Positions 36,301 to 43,400 of a stretch of DNA of 64,000 nt are shown piece by piece (position 1 is the first letter of the stretch; every line of letters begins with the position of its first letter). The translations under genes were made by a program, and so were the position numbers. Origin of the DNA: Mesostigma viride (taxonomy: Eukaryota; Streptophyta; Mesostigmatophyceae; Mesostigmatales; Mesostigmataceae); NCBI GenBank assembly GCA_009746045.1, contig RPFO01000702.1, positions 1,424,357 to 1,488,356 of the forward strand, in the 5' to 3' direction. The notes beneath the pieces are model-generated. The model was not told where the DNA came from. It searched no databases and saw only the letters and a program-made list of their open reading frames with translations.

Positions 36301-37421
36301 GCAAAATATCTTATTTTAAGTTGTTCTGACAAATTAGATAAATCATTTGAAAAGGGATAATTCTGAAATACCAATACAACATCAAACAACCTTTTATTAA
36401 GACCTGACCATTGCTGTATTTTAGCTAAAGAACTAAAAGAGTATTCATTTAAGAGTTGCATCTTACCTTGCAAGTCTTTTAAAAACTCTAATGTATTTAT
36501 ATTAGTATTATTTATTTTAATTAAAAGCGGCAAAGTATTAATAAATAAACCAACCATATTATTTATATTCAACAAAGGAACTCCCCTTCCAGAGACAGTC
36601 ACTCCTAAACTTAAATATTTATTATTTAAATATTTATACAAAATAAGTCCTATAGCTCCTTGAAAAAGAGTATTGATTGTTAGATTATACTTTCGAGCTA
36701 CTTTTTGATATCTACCTAAATCATCTGAAGATATTTTTAACGAAAAGCTACCATATTCTAAAACATCTTTCTCACATATATTTGAAAAGAACTCAGTACT
36801 AGGCAAAAAATCTTTAAAATAGTATTTCCAAAATTTTTTTTCTTTAAGCAAATCTTGATATTTAAGAAATTTAATATAATCTTTATATGAACTACTTTTA
36901 GGAAAATTATATTCCTGCTGATTGAGAATAGCTTGATAAACCTGAAAAACCTGATTGATAACGATAGCTGAGCTCCATCCATCTATCAGAATATGATGTC
37001 TACTCCAAATTAAATAATACTTATTATTTGCTAAATATACTATATATAACCTAAATAATGGTGGCTTGTTTAATTCAAACCCTTTAGTACGATCCTCTGA
37101 CATTAAGCTAGAAAGTTTTTCTTTTATTTCATCCTTACTATTAAGCTGCCAATCATATTCTACAAAAACTAAATTTAAGTCTTGCAGAATATACTGCAAT
37201 GGTTCCTCTAAATCTTCCCAAATTATTCCTGTCCTTAAAACTGGATGATTTCTTATAACTTCCTGCCACGCTTTCTTAAAATTAGATATTAGCAAATCTC
37301 CTTCTATCTCGAAAATACTTTGCACTACATAAACATCTGATTTCTCATAATAAAGCTTTTGAAATAACATACCCGATTGTATCGGGGAAAGTGGATAAAT
37401 ATCTTCTAACTTTTTTACCAT
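21309..37421 (-). CDS. NRPS3: giant nonribosomal peptide synthetase, modules 5-8
   Basis: 5370 aa, 16.1 kb, no frame break. Domains: DCL condensation at the extreme N-terminus (no docking hairpin), A5, T5 (Ser near 1041), E; DCL, A6, T6 (near 2638), E; DCL, A7, T7 (near 4225); LCL, A8, T8 (near 5316). Pockets: A5 DIWHIGAISK (unassigned), A6 DVWHFSLIDK (Ser), A7 DILQLGVIWK (Gly), A8 DIWQITADDK (diamino-acid-like, Dab/Dap). Predicted residues 5-8 are D-X, D-Ser, Gly, Dab/Dap. T8 has the GGDSI form normally seen before an E domain, but no E follows. The first condensation domain (about 1-430) is AT-rich and unique in the window. The start lies 3 bases after the NRPS2 stop, with AGAGG 8 bases upstream. 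Confidence 0.95.
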   Translation of the reverse strand: MVKKLEDIYPLSPIQSGMLFQKLYYEKSDVYVVQSIFEIEGDLLISNFKKAWQEVIRNHPVLRTGIIWEDLEEPLQYILQDLNLVFVEYDWQLNSKDEIKEKLSSLMSEDRTKGFELNKPPLFRLYIVYLANNKYYLIWSRHHILIDGWSSAIVINQVFQVYQAILNQQEYNFPKSSSYKDYIKFLKYQDLLKEKKFWKYYFKDFLPSTEFFSNICEKDVLEYGSFSLKISSDDLGRYQKVARKYNLTINTLFQGAIGLILYKYLNNKYLSLGVTVSGRGVPLLNINNMVGLFINTLPLLIKINNTNINTLEFLKDLQGKMQLLNEYSFSSLAKIQQWSGLNKRLFDVVLVFQNYPFSNDLSNLSEQLKIRYFAGLEKSEYPLTISVLVKEEVALDFHYQSKFFNNELIISMATYVKNILDYFADNIDKNLDFLLMSEEESDKVLIEWNATEREYPRDKTVVELFEEQVFKNPNNVAVVYGEESLTYKELNERSNQMAHYLRCLGVRAETLVGVSLDRSLELIIGILGILKAGGAYVPLDPEYPEERLQFMLEDTAAPVLITSIHLKGKYTSYKGSFVIIDDEKTEEELGQESKENLEKIINGDNLVYVIYTSGSTGQPKGVMNSHNGFMNRMYWTLDHYETSNRDSLLYIASMSFDISVWEVLHPLAAGAKLVIIKNHKDMDDIINTIEFNRISMVHFVPSLLSLFLETKGISRLKSLRCVITGGEKLYTEVRKKFKEIFSDTRLYLAYGPTEVSISVTHWECNNNEYKDITPIGCPISNTKIYILDENRCLVPVGAVGEIYIGGIGLARGYLNRPELTAERFIGNPFANEEDITKGENLRLYRTGDLGRYLSDGNIEFRGRIDDQVKIRGYRIELGEIESALNGCGVVQGSVVVARSMGVGADNRVGSDKRLIGYIVPSSTLRGKLVTQESFKSSTGEEIGILGGEGYIDIVREVKEEIGKRLPEYMVPAHIVFIEKLPLTLNGKVDKKGLPDPDVEMGLVHQYMGPRDEVEAKLCKIWAEVLGLERVGIHDNFFEIGGDSILSIRIVSKARNKGLKLNVKDIFQYLTVSGIRLVITDAAVENDMPINQRIVTGDVSLIPIQRWFFEQNHVNPNHSNQAFIMNCRYQLELDKLENALKSLLSHHDALRLRFILKDGVWTQTLISPEECIEYVQGICRYIDVQGMSELTRKSQEEIIEEIGQEVQSCLNITAGPMIQVRLLGCQGGQQKILLVIHHLSVDGVSWRIFFEDLEIAYAQVSRGEAVTLSYKTHSYQKWAEGLKAYATREEVKAEVKYWSQIGHIPALPRPKTEFELENKDKDQNYTQNRYTYEGVDSVEVELDHEMTRMLLQEVHQAYHTQINDVLLTALALTISEWTGEDNVYLDLEGHGREEIVGLDVSRTIGWFTTVFPIKLKIEGGGYREYIKTIKEQLRQIPNKGIGYGVLRYLGSEDIQSQLACTTPEIVFNYLGQWNSSEQTNGMFTFGDESIGSSVDLKNTRAHILEINSHVTHGQFRVVFGYSGNVYSGSVIKQLATCYIDHLKGIIEHCRGVEILEYTPSDMPLAHLSQSELDYCIKLLPKNIERIYRLSPMQEGLLFTALYRDSDEYLVQGLYELTGEIDTQILKEAWEAVVSHHPVLRTGFVYEHVSHPVQYVVKDVVLPWVEEDWSDLSETEQELRLGEVIQEDRRHRFDLTQVPLIRLRVMRCRKNKIYLLWTQDHLLMDGWCGPILHNQVMVAYEHIQKNSMVTLPYSRPYEEYIRWLETQDLEKAKEFWKGYLKGIEEKTQLDLGGSSVRDKGTFQETLNLVGEDYGYFETQLSVEDSEQLKRFAQSVGITVNTVLQGVWAFVLSRYVQQQDVVFGVTVSGRSIELSGIEEIVGLFINTLPLRVTLNLDLSIRKYLQSIQENMSSIIEHGYVSLADIQGQTELRGRHELFNTLIVFENYPVGEESANVGFEFKGVRGIEKTEYALTLMAEMEDRLSIQWNYQTQYVDIDQLKSLSQYLILVLTKIVNSHLDTEETIRLLPSLCEEESDKVLIEWNATEREYPRDKTVVELFEEQVFKNPNNVAVVYGEESLTYKELNERSNQMAHYLRCLGVRAETLVGVSLDRSLELIIGILGILKAGGAYVPLDPEYPEERLQFMLEDTAAPVLITSIHLKGKYTSYKGSFVIIDDEKTEEELGQESKENLEKIINGDNLVYVIYTSGSTGQPKGVMIEHKALYNRLIWMKKAYNIESSKDRILHKTSIGFDVSVWELLLPLIAGVIEVIAQPDIHKDPQLLQEDIHKYDISILHMVPSFLDSLLEVYDSYKLKSLRKVFASGEALSKAVVSKLYGMHKKSNHFMELHNLYGPTEATIDVTYWECNNYVKYLSIPIGCPISNTKIYILDENRCLVPVGAVGEIYIGGIGLARGYLNRPELTAERFIGNPFANEEDITKGENLRLYRTGDLGRYLSDGNIEFRGRIDDQVKIRGYRIELGEIESALNGCGVVQGSVVVARSMGVGADNRVGSDKRLIGYIVPSSTLRGKLVTQESFKSSTGEEIGILGGEGYIDIVREVKEEIGKRLPEYMVPAHIVFIEKLPLTSNGKVDKKGLPDPDVEMGLVHQYMGPRDEVEAKLCKIWAEVLGLERVGIHDNFFEIGGDSILSIRIVSKARNKGLKLNVKDIFQYLTVSGIRLVITDAAVENDMPINQRIVTGDVSLIPIQRWFFEQNHVNPNHSNQAFIMNCRYQLELDKLENALKSLLSHHDALRLRFILKDGVWTQTLISPEECIEYVQGICRYIDVQGMSELTRKSQEEIIEEIGQEVQSCLNITAGPMIQVRLLGCQGGQQKILLVIHHLSVDGVSWRIFFEDLEIAYAQVSRGEAVTLSYKTHSYQKWAEGLKAYATREEVKAEVKYWSQIGHIPALPRPKTEFELENKDKDQNYTQNRYTYEGVDSVEVELDHEMTRMLLQEVHQAYHTQINDVLLTALALTISEWTGEDNVYLDLEGHGREEIVGLDVSRTIGWFTTVFPIKLKIEGGGYREYIKTIKEQLRQIPNKGIGYGVLRYLGSEDIQSQLACTTPEIVFNYLGQWNSSEQTNGMFTFGDESIGSSVDLKNTRAHILEINSHVTHGQFRVVFGYSGNVYSGSVIKQLATCYIDHLKGIIEHCRGVEILEYTPSDMPLAHLSQSELDYCIKLLPKNIERIYRLSPMQEGLLFTALYRDSDEYLVQGLYELTGEIDTQILKEAWEAVVSHHPVLRTGFVYEHVSHPVQYVVKDVVLPWVEEDWSDLSETEQELRLGEVIQEDRRHRFDLTQVPLIRLRVMRCRKNKIYLLWTQDHLLMDGWCGPILHNQVMVAYEHIQKNSMVTLPYSRPYEEYIRWLETQDLEKAKEFWKGYLKGIEEKTQLDLGGSSVRDKGTFQETLNLVGEDYGYFETQLSVEDSEQLKRFAQSVGITVNTVLQGVWAFVLSRYVQQQDVVFGVTVSGRSIELSGIEEIVGLFINTLPLRVTLNLDLSIRKYLQSIQENMSSIIEHGYVSLADIQGQTELRGRHELFNTLIVFENYPVGEESANVGFEFKGVRGIEKTEYALTLMAEMEDRLSIQWNYQTQYVDIDQLKSLSQYLILVLTKIVNSHLDTEETIRLLPSLCEEESDKVLIEWNATEREYPRDKTVVELFEEQVFKNPNNVAVVYGEESLTYKELNERSNQMAHYLRCLGVRAETLVGVSLDRSLELIIGILGILKAGGAYVPLDPEYPEERLQFMLEDTAAPVLITSIHLKGKYTSYKGSFVIIDDEKTEEELGQESKENLEKIINGDNLVYVIYTSGSTGQPKGVMIEHQSLINCLRTFADELEICSQDRFLGLTSINFDIAGLELYESLTLGGSYIIILNNVVNDPIKLLQTIHDFNPTVIQATPSSWSMLVDIWNINIPKVKVLCGGEVSSSYLVNKMLDRIGSFWNVYGPTETTIWSLKVKYTHKDSSCIGCPISNTKIYILDENRCPVPVGAVGEIYIGGAGLARGYLNRPELTAERFIGNPFANEEDITKGENLRLYRTGDLGRYLSDGNIEFRGRIDDQVKIRGYRIELGEIESALNGCGVVQGSVVVARSMGVGADNRVGSDKRLIGYIVPSSTLRGKLVTQESFKSSTGEEIGILGGEGYIDIVREVKEEIGKRLPEYMVPAHIVFIEKLPLTSNGKVDKKGLPDVEMGLVHQYMGPRDEVEAKLCKIWAEVLGLERVGIYDNFFEIGGHSLLATRVVSRIRSEYKIEIALKELFIYPSIAEFSERVRRIYTIFGAEGNLSVPSISIQERSKRVPLSYAQQRLWFLDQLFPNQSIYNIPMAFKLVGNFNRDAFEKAIRYLVDRHEVLRTRIGLYESEGYQDILPATDFKIEFEDIEKISEINCRQYVQAAIEAESEHRFELDKEWLFRVRVIRESKDLHVVLIMMHHIISDGWSFDIFFRELTQAYESYCRGDQVRLDPLEIQYADYAIWQREWLRGERLEAQLAYWKEQLKGAPEGIDLPIDYERPKELTYSGGVYTIEISRELLKKIKVLGESEGATLFMTLLSVLNIVLYKNSGQRDLVIGSPIANRNYHEIEGLIGFFVNMLALRTEIDPRENFRKLLRRVKEKTLGAYEHQDVPFEQLVDHLNVQRNLNRNPLFQVMFVLQNIDKSDLELGELSIEWIGSEYHTAKFDLSVFGYELEGKLHIGINYLKDIFTEETVKRMALQISRVLEVVVSEPEKVILEYEVMSEEESDKVLIEWNATEREYPRDKTVVELFEEQVFKNPNNVAVVYGEESLTYKELAEHSNAVAVSLLQAGLEKGSIVGLYQERCLNWLINALGIMRAGGVYLPLDPQYPAERLMQIIDDSQLRWIWTDQYKVSQLNDLELKNIVILIERIYANTSLPKLTGHDMAYVIYTSGSTGVPKGVLVEYKGMLNHMLAKINDLGITDKDLIAQTAPMTFDISIWQMFTALILGGRIIIYSDEISKDLSLLMRQIEQDEISILQLVPSLLGASIELDKPSLRSLRWIISTGEALSKDLALSIVGHYPNINLLNAYGPTECSDDVTHYVIKGKEDLDTPVVPIGRPVQNTHIYILDKENRTVPIGASGQICVSGDGVGCGYLNNPEKTKQVFMDNPFGKGKLYKTGDIGRYLNDGRIVFLGRIDDQVKIRGYRIELGEIESALNGCGVVQGSVVVARSMGVGADNRVGSDKRLIGYIVPSSTLRGKLVTQEIFKSSTGEEIGILGGEGYIDIVREVKEEIGKRLPEYMVPAHIVFIEKLPLTLNGKVDKKGLPDPDVEMGLVHQYMGPRDEVEAKLCKIWAEVLGLERVGIYDNFFEIGGDSILSIKLINQIKRSFSIEVKIKDIFLFNTILLFSQNLKKKINITHEMKRKIYEI
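21470..25548 (-). repeat. 4.08-kb NRPS cassette, copy 1 (T7-C8-A8-T8)
   Basis: It covers the end of A7, T7, LCL C8, the whole A8 and the start of T8. It matches 38969-43047 at a constant offset of 17499 bases, with only scattered substitutions, for example the LTLNGK/LTSNGK variants. Confidence 0.88.
23249..24557 (-). repeat. LCL condensation cassette, copy in NRPS3 (C8)
   Basis: Near-identical to the NRPS5 C11 copy, with the QVMFVLQNIDKSD version. Confidence 0.85.
25985..30308 (-). repeat. 4.32-kb NRPS cassette, copy 3 (E6-C7 unit)
   Basis: Same block within NRPS3. It shares with copy 2 the Ser-type A-domain end variants (cccaccgctcctaccgg and LTSNGK), so the Ser modules 6 and 9 are sister copies. 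Confidence 0.9.
30779..35102 (-). repeat. 4.32-kb NRPS cassette, copy 4 (E5-C6 unit)
   Basis: Same block within NRPS3, in tandem with copy 3 and separated from it only by the variable A6 pocket (30309-30778). It carries the LTLNGK variant, like copy 1. Confidence 0.9.
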
Positions 37422-37424
37422 AAC

Positions 37425-40400
37425 TTAAGCCTCTATGATCTGTTTTAGTAAAGTGACCTGATCAATATCTACAAGATCTAAATCAATATTATTTAAATTA
37501 GTTTCTGTTGGAGGAGAAATTGTTATTTTTTTTAAATTTTCAAGAAAATCATATACTAATTTTTCCATTGTATCTTTTAAATAGTGTTTTCTGCTGTACC
37601 CCCAATAGATTGTTAACCTACCGTTTATAATTGCTATATTTAGCTTTATCAAGGAATAAGATTGATTATTATTGTCAATATTTAAGGCTACATCTTCATT
37701 ACTCAAATGAAAATTATTACTCTTAGCGTAAGATTTATCCCACTGGCCCAAATAATTAAATATTAGGATATTTTTATCTATCTCTGGAGAAAGATTTTGA
37801 CTATTTGGAACAAGGTATCTTAAAACGCCATAACCAATACCCTTATTTGGTATATTTTTTAATATTTCTGTAATTTGATTAATAGATAAAGATATATTTT
37901 GTGGATTACTTAATTTTAAATTAATTGGAAATAAGGTAGTAAACCACCCAACCGTACGTGAAACATCAAGACCTATAGTATCTTCCCTACCATGAGCTTC
38001 TAAAAATAAACTTAGCTTATAGCTACCTTTCCAATCCCCAAAAGCTAAAACTAATGCGGTAAGCAATAAATTTTTAAACTCAGATTTATACATTGAAACC
38101 TTTTTTAATAAGTTAAGAGTCTCATTCTCATCTAATTCTTTATTTATAGTGTTCATGCCTGCTATACTTAAAACTCCAGAGTTTTTATCTACAGGCAGTA
38201 AAGAGAACTGATTAATGATATTCATCCAGTAAGCACGCTCTGTATTTAACATAGGAGATTGAGAATACTCATACAAAGCATTAGACCATTGTTGATATGA
38301 ATGTGTTTTAACTGGTAAGCTAAGATTTCTTTTAAATAATAAGTCATTATAGGCTGTATTAAGATCTTCTAAAATAATACTCCAAGAAATTGCATCCACA
38401 ACTAAATGATGTATCACCCAAAAAAAATAGTTTCTTTTATTAAGTAGACAATTAAAGAAAACACCTTGAATTAAATCTCCATTTTCTATATTCAAGCTTT
38501 TCTGAGCGATAATAGCATGGTACTTTATTTCTTTAATGAGATCTAGATCTTCTTCTATATGGAGATCTACAGTTTTCCATTTAACAGATCGATTAATATT
38601 ATTTAAATATACTTGTTTCCAGGAGGAGTTGGTATTTTTAACAAAATGAACTTTTAAAATATCGTGATAATCTACAATTATATCCAGTGCTTGTTGAAAT
38701 ATTTCAAAATCAATATCTTTATTTAATTCTAAAAAAACGGATAAATTAAAATGATTTAAATTAGTAAAATTCCTTTCAAAAAACCAATGTTGAATCGGTA
38801 ATAACTTTACACATCCTTCAATTCTCATATAAGGTGTTTTAATATGGAGAAAAATATTTGTGTTAACAATCTGACTTAAATTAGCAACAGTAAGTCTATC
38901 AAATATATCCTTCACTTTAAAATAAAGTTTGTCAGCTCGTGCTTTGTGAGTAATTTGAATACTTAAAATAGAGTCTCCACCGATTTCAAAGAAGTTATCA
39001 TAGATACCTACACGCTCTAATCCTAAAACTTCCGCCCAAATCTTACACAACTTCGCTTCAACTTCATCCCTTGGACCCATATACTGATGTACTAAACCCA
39101 TCTCCACATCCGGATCCGGTAACCCTTTTTTATCTACCTTCCCATTTGATGTCAATGGCAGCTTTTCTATAAACACTATATGTGCCGGTACCATATACTC
39201 CGGTAACCGCTTCCCTATCTCCTCCTTCACTTCTCGTACAATATCTATATACCCTTCCCCACCTAAAATACCTATCTCCTCTCCTGTACTACTTTTGAAA
39301 CTCTCTTGTGTAACTAATTTCCCTCTCAAGGTTGAACTAGGTACTATATACCCAATTAACCGCTTGTCACTTCCAACTCTATTGTCCGCTCCAACCCCCA
39401 TACTACGTGCTACTACAACACTACCTTGAACAACCCCACATCCATTCAATGCACTCTCAATCTCCCCAAGCTCAATCCGATATCCTCGTATCTTTACCTG
39501 ATCATCTATACGTCCTAAAAAAACTATACGTCCATCATTTAAATATCTCCCAATATCACCTGTCTTATATAATTTGCCTTTACCAAATGGATTATCCATA
39601 AACACTTGTTTTGTCTTTTCTGGATTATTTAAATATCCACAACCAACTCCATCTCCACTAACACATATCTGACCAGACGCACCTATAGGCACAGTTCGAT
39701 TCTCTTTATCCAATATGTATATATGTGTATTCTGTACAGGTCTACCTATTGGAACAACAGGAGTATCAAGGTCTTCTTTCCCTTTAATAACATAATGTGT
39801 CACATCATCAGAACATTCTGTAGGCCCATACGCATTCAATAAATTTATGTTTGGATAATGTCCTACTATAGATAAAGCCAAATCTTTACTTAATGCTTCT
39901 CCTGTAGAAATAATCCACCTCAGTGATCTTAGAGATGGTTTATCTAATTCTATACTTGCACCGAGTAACGAAGGAACCAGCTGAAGTATACTGATCTCAT
40001 CTTGCTCTATTTGTCTCATAAGCAAAGATAAATCTTTTGAAATCTCATCCGAATAAATAATTATCCTCCCTCCAAGAATCAATGCAGTAAACATTTGCCA
40101 AATTGAAATATCAAAAGTCATTGGCGCAGTCTGTGCAATAAGGTCTTTATCCGTTATACCTAAGTCATTAATTTTAGCTAACATATGGTTTAACATACCT
40201 TTATACTCTACAAGTACTCCTTTGGGTACTCCTGTTGAACCAGACGTATATATAACATATGCCATATCATGACCTGTTAACTTAGGCAGAGATGTGTTGG
40301 CATATATTCTTTCTATTAGGATTACAATATTTTTTAATTCTAAATCGTTTAATTGAGATACTTTATACTGATCAGTCCATATCCATCTTAATTGACTATC

Positions 40401-43400
40401 ATCAATAATTTGCATTAGGCGTTCAGCTGGATACTGTGGATCTAGAGGTAAATATACACCTCCTGCCCTCATAATACCTAAAGCATTTATTAACCAATTT
40501 AAACATCTTTCCTGGTATAAACCAACAATACTTCCTTTTTCTAATCCTGCTTGAAGAAGTGATACCGCAACTGCATTAGAATGTTCTGCAAGTTCCTTAT
40601 AAGTAAGACTTTCTTCTCCATATACCACTGCTACATTATTAGGATTTTTAAATACCTGCTCCTCAAATAACTCTACAACCGTCTTATCTCTCGGATACTC
40701 CCTCTCCGTCGCATTCCACTCTATAAGAACCTTATCTGATTCCTCTTCACTCATTACCTCATACTCTAAAATCACTTTTTCTGGTTCAGATACTACTACT
40801 TCCAATACGCGACTAATCTGTAAAGCCATCCTCTTTACCGTCTCCTCAGTAAAAATATCTTTCAGATAGTTTATTCCTATATGCAATTTACCTTCTAACT
40901 CATACCCAAATACTGATAAATCAAACTTGGCTGTATGGTACTCACTCCCTATCCACTCTATACTTAATTCTCCCAATTCTAAATCACTTTTATCTATATT
41001 CTGTAATACAAACATTACCTGAAATAACGGATTCCGATTTAGATTTCGTTGTACATTTAAATGATCTACTAATTGCTCAAACGGCACATCCTGATGTTCA
41101 TACGCACCTAACGTTTTCTCCTTTACTCTTCTCAAAAGCTTCCTAAAGTTCTCCCTTGGATCTATCTCCGTCCTTAAGGCTAACATATTCACAAAAAAAC
41201 CTATTAATCCCTCAATCTCATGATAGTTCCGATTTGCAATTGGTGAGCCTATCACCAAATCCCTCTGCCCACTGTTCTTGTATAAAACTATGTTTAATAC
41301 ACTTAGTAACGTCATAAATAACGTTGCACCTTCAGATTCCCCTAACACCTTGATCTTTTTTAATAGTTCCCTAGAAATCTCTATCGTATAAACACCACCA
41401 GAATATGTTAACTCCTTTGGTCGTTCATAATCTATCGGTAAGTCAATCCCCTCCGGAGCACCTTTTAGCTGCTCCTTCCAATATGCTAATTGTGCTTCTA
41501 ATCTCTCACCACGTAACCATTCCCGCTGCCAGATCGCATAATCTGCATACTGTATCTCTAGTGGATCCAGCCTAACCTGATCTCCCCTACAATAACTTTC
41601 ATAAGCTTGTGTTAATTCTCTAAAAAAAATATCAAATGACCATCCATCCGAGATAATATGATGCATCATAATCAACACTACATGTAGGTCTTTACTTTCT
41701 CGAATTACTCGAACTCTAAATAACCATTCCTTATCTAGTTCAAATCGATGCTCAGACTCCGCTTCAATTGCTGCTTGAACATACTGCCTACAATTAATCT
41801 CAGAAATCTTTTCAATATCCTCAAACTCTATTTTGAAATCAGTTGCAGGTAAAATATCTTGATATCCTTCACTCTCGTATAACCCAATCCTTGTTCTTAG
41901 TACTTCATGTCGGTCTACCAAATATCTAATTGCTTTCTCAAATGCATCTCGATTAAAATTTCCTACTAGCTTAAATGCCATTGGAATATTATATATACTC
42001 TGGTTCGGAAATAATTGATCCAAAAACCATAACCGTTGTTGTGCATATGATAATGGAACTCTCTTAGAACGTTCTTGTATACTTATACTTGGAACACTCA
42101 GATTCCCTTCAGCTCCAAATATAGTATAAATTCTTCTAACCCGCTCACTAAACTCAGCAATAGAGGGATAAATAAATAATTCTTTTAATGCAATCTCTAT
42201 CTTATACTCAGACCTTATTCGAGACACTACACGTGTTGCCAATAATGAATGTCCACCTATTTCAAAGAAGTTATCATAGATACCTACACGCTCTAATCCT
42301 AAAACTTCCGCCCAAATCTTACACAACTTCGCTTCAACTTCATCCCTTGGACCCATATACTGATGTACTAAACCCATCTCCACATCCGGTAACCCTTTTT
42401 TATCTACCTTCCCATTTGATGTCAATGGCAGCTTTTCTATAAACACTATATGTGCCGGTACCATATACTCCGGTAACCGCTTCCCTATCTCTTCCTTCAC
42501 TTCTCGTACAATATCTATATACCCTTCCCCACCTAAAATACCTATCTCCTCTCCTGTACTACTCTTGAAACTCTCTTGTGTAACTAATTTCCCTCTCAAG
42601 GTTGAACTAGGTACTATATACCCAATTAACCGCTTGTCACTTCCAACTCTATTGTCCGCTCCAACCCCCATACTACGTGCTACTACAACACTACCTTGAA
42701 CAACCCCACATCCATTCAATGCACTCTCAATCTCCCCAAGCTCAATCCGATATCCTCGTATCTTTACCTGATCATCTATACGTCCTCTAAACTCGATGTT
42801 CCCATCAGATAAATATCGTCCTAAATCTCCTGTCCGATATAACCTTAAATTCTCTCCTTTAGTTATATCTTCTTCATTCGCAAATGGATTCCCTATAAAT
42901 CGTTCCGCCGTTAACTCAGGACGATTCAAATACCCCCTCGCTAAACCAGCCCCCCCAATATATATCTCTCCTACCGCCCCCACCGGTACCGGACATCTAT
43001 TCTCATCTAAAATATATATCTTCGTGTTCGATATAGGACAACCTATAGGAATAGAGAGTTGCTTGACATTCTGAAGTTCTAATTTATCATGAGGTATTTC
43101 ATTAACCTTATAGATACTACACCCTACTGTTATTTCTGTTGGCCCATAATGGTTAATATATAAGTGAGTTAATCCTAATAAGTTAGAAGAAAATTTTTCT
43201 CCACCTAAAATAATTATTAAACCGTTTATACTAGTGTACTGACTTAACTTAGTTTGCAATAATTGGTAGTGTGAAGGAGTCAATTTGATAACATCTACTT
43301 GATGTTTCAATAAGAACTGAAGTATTTCTTCCGTATCAAGAATATCATACGAATAAAGTAAACATAGCTGTTTACCTGATAATAAGCTTGGAAATAATAA

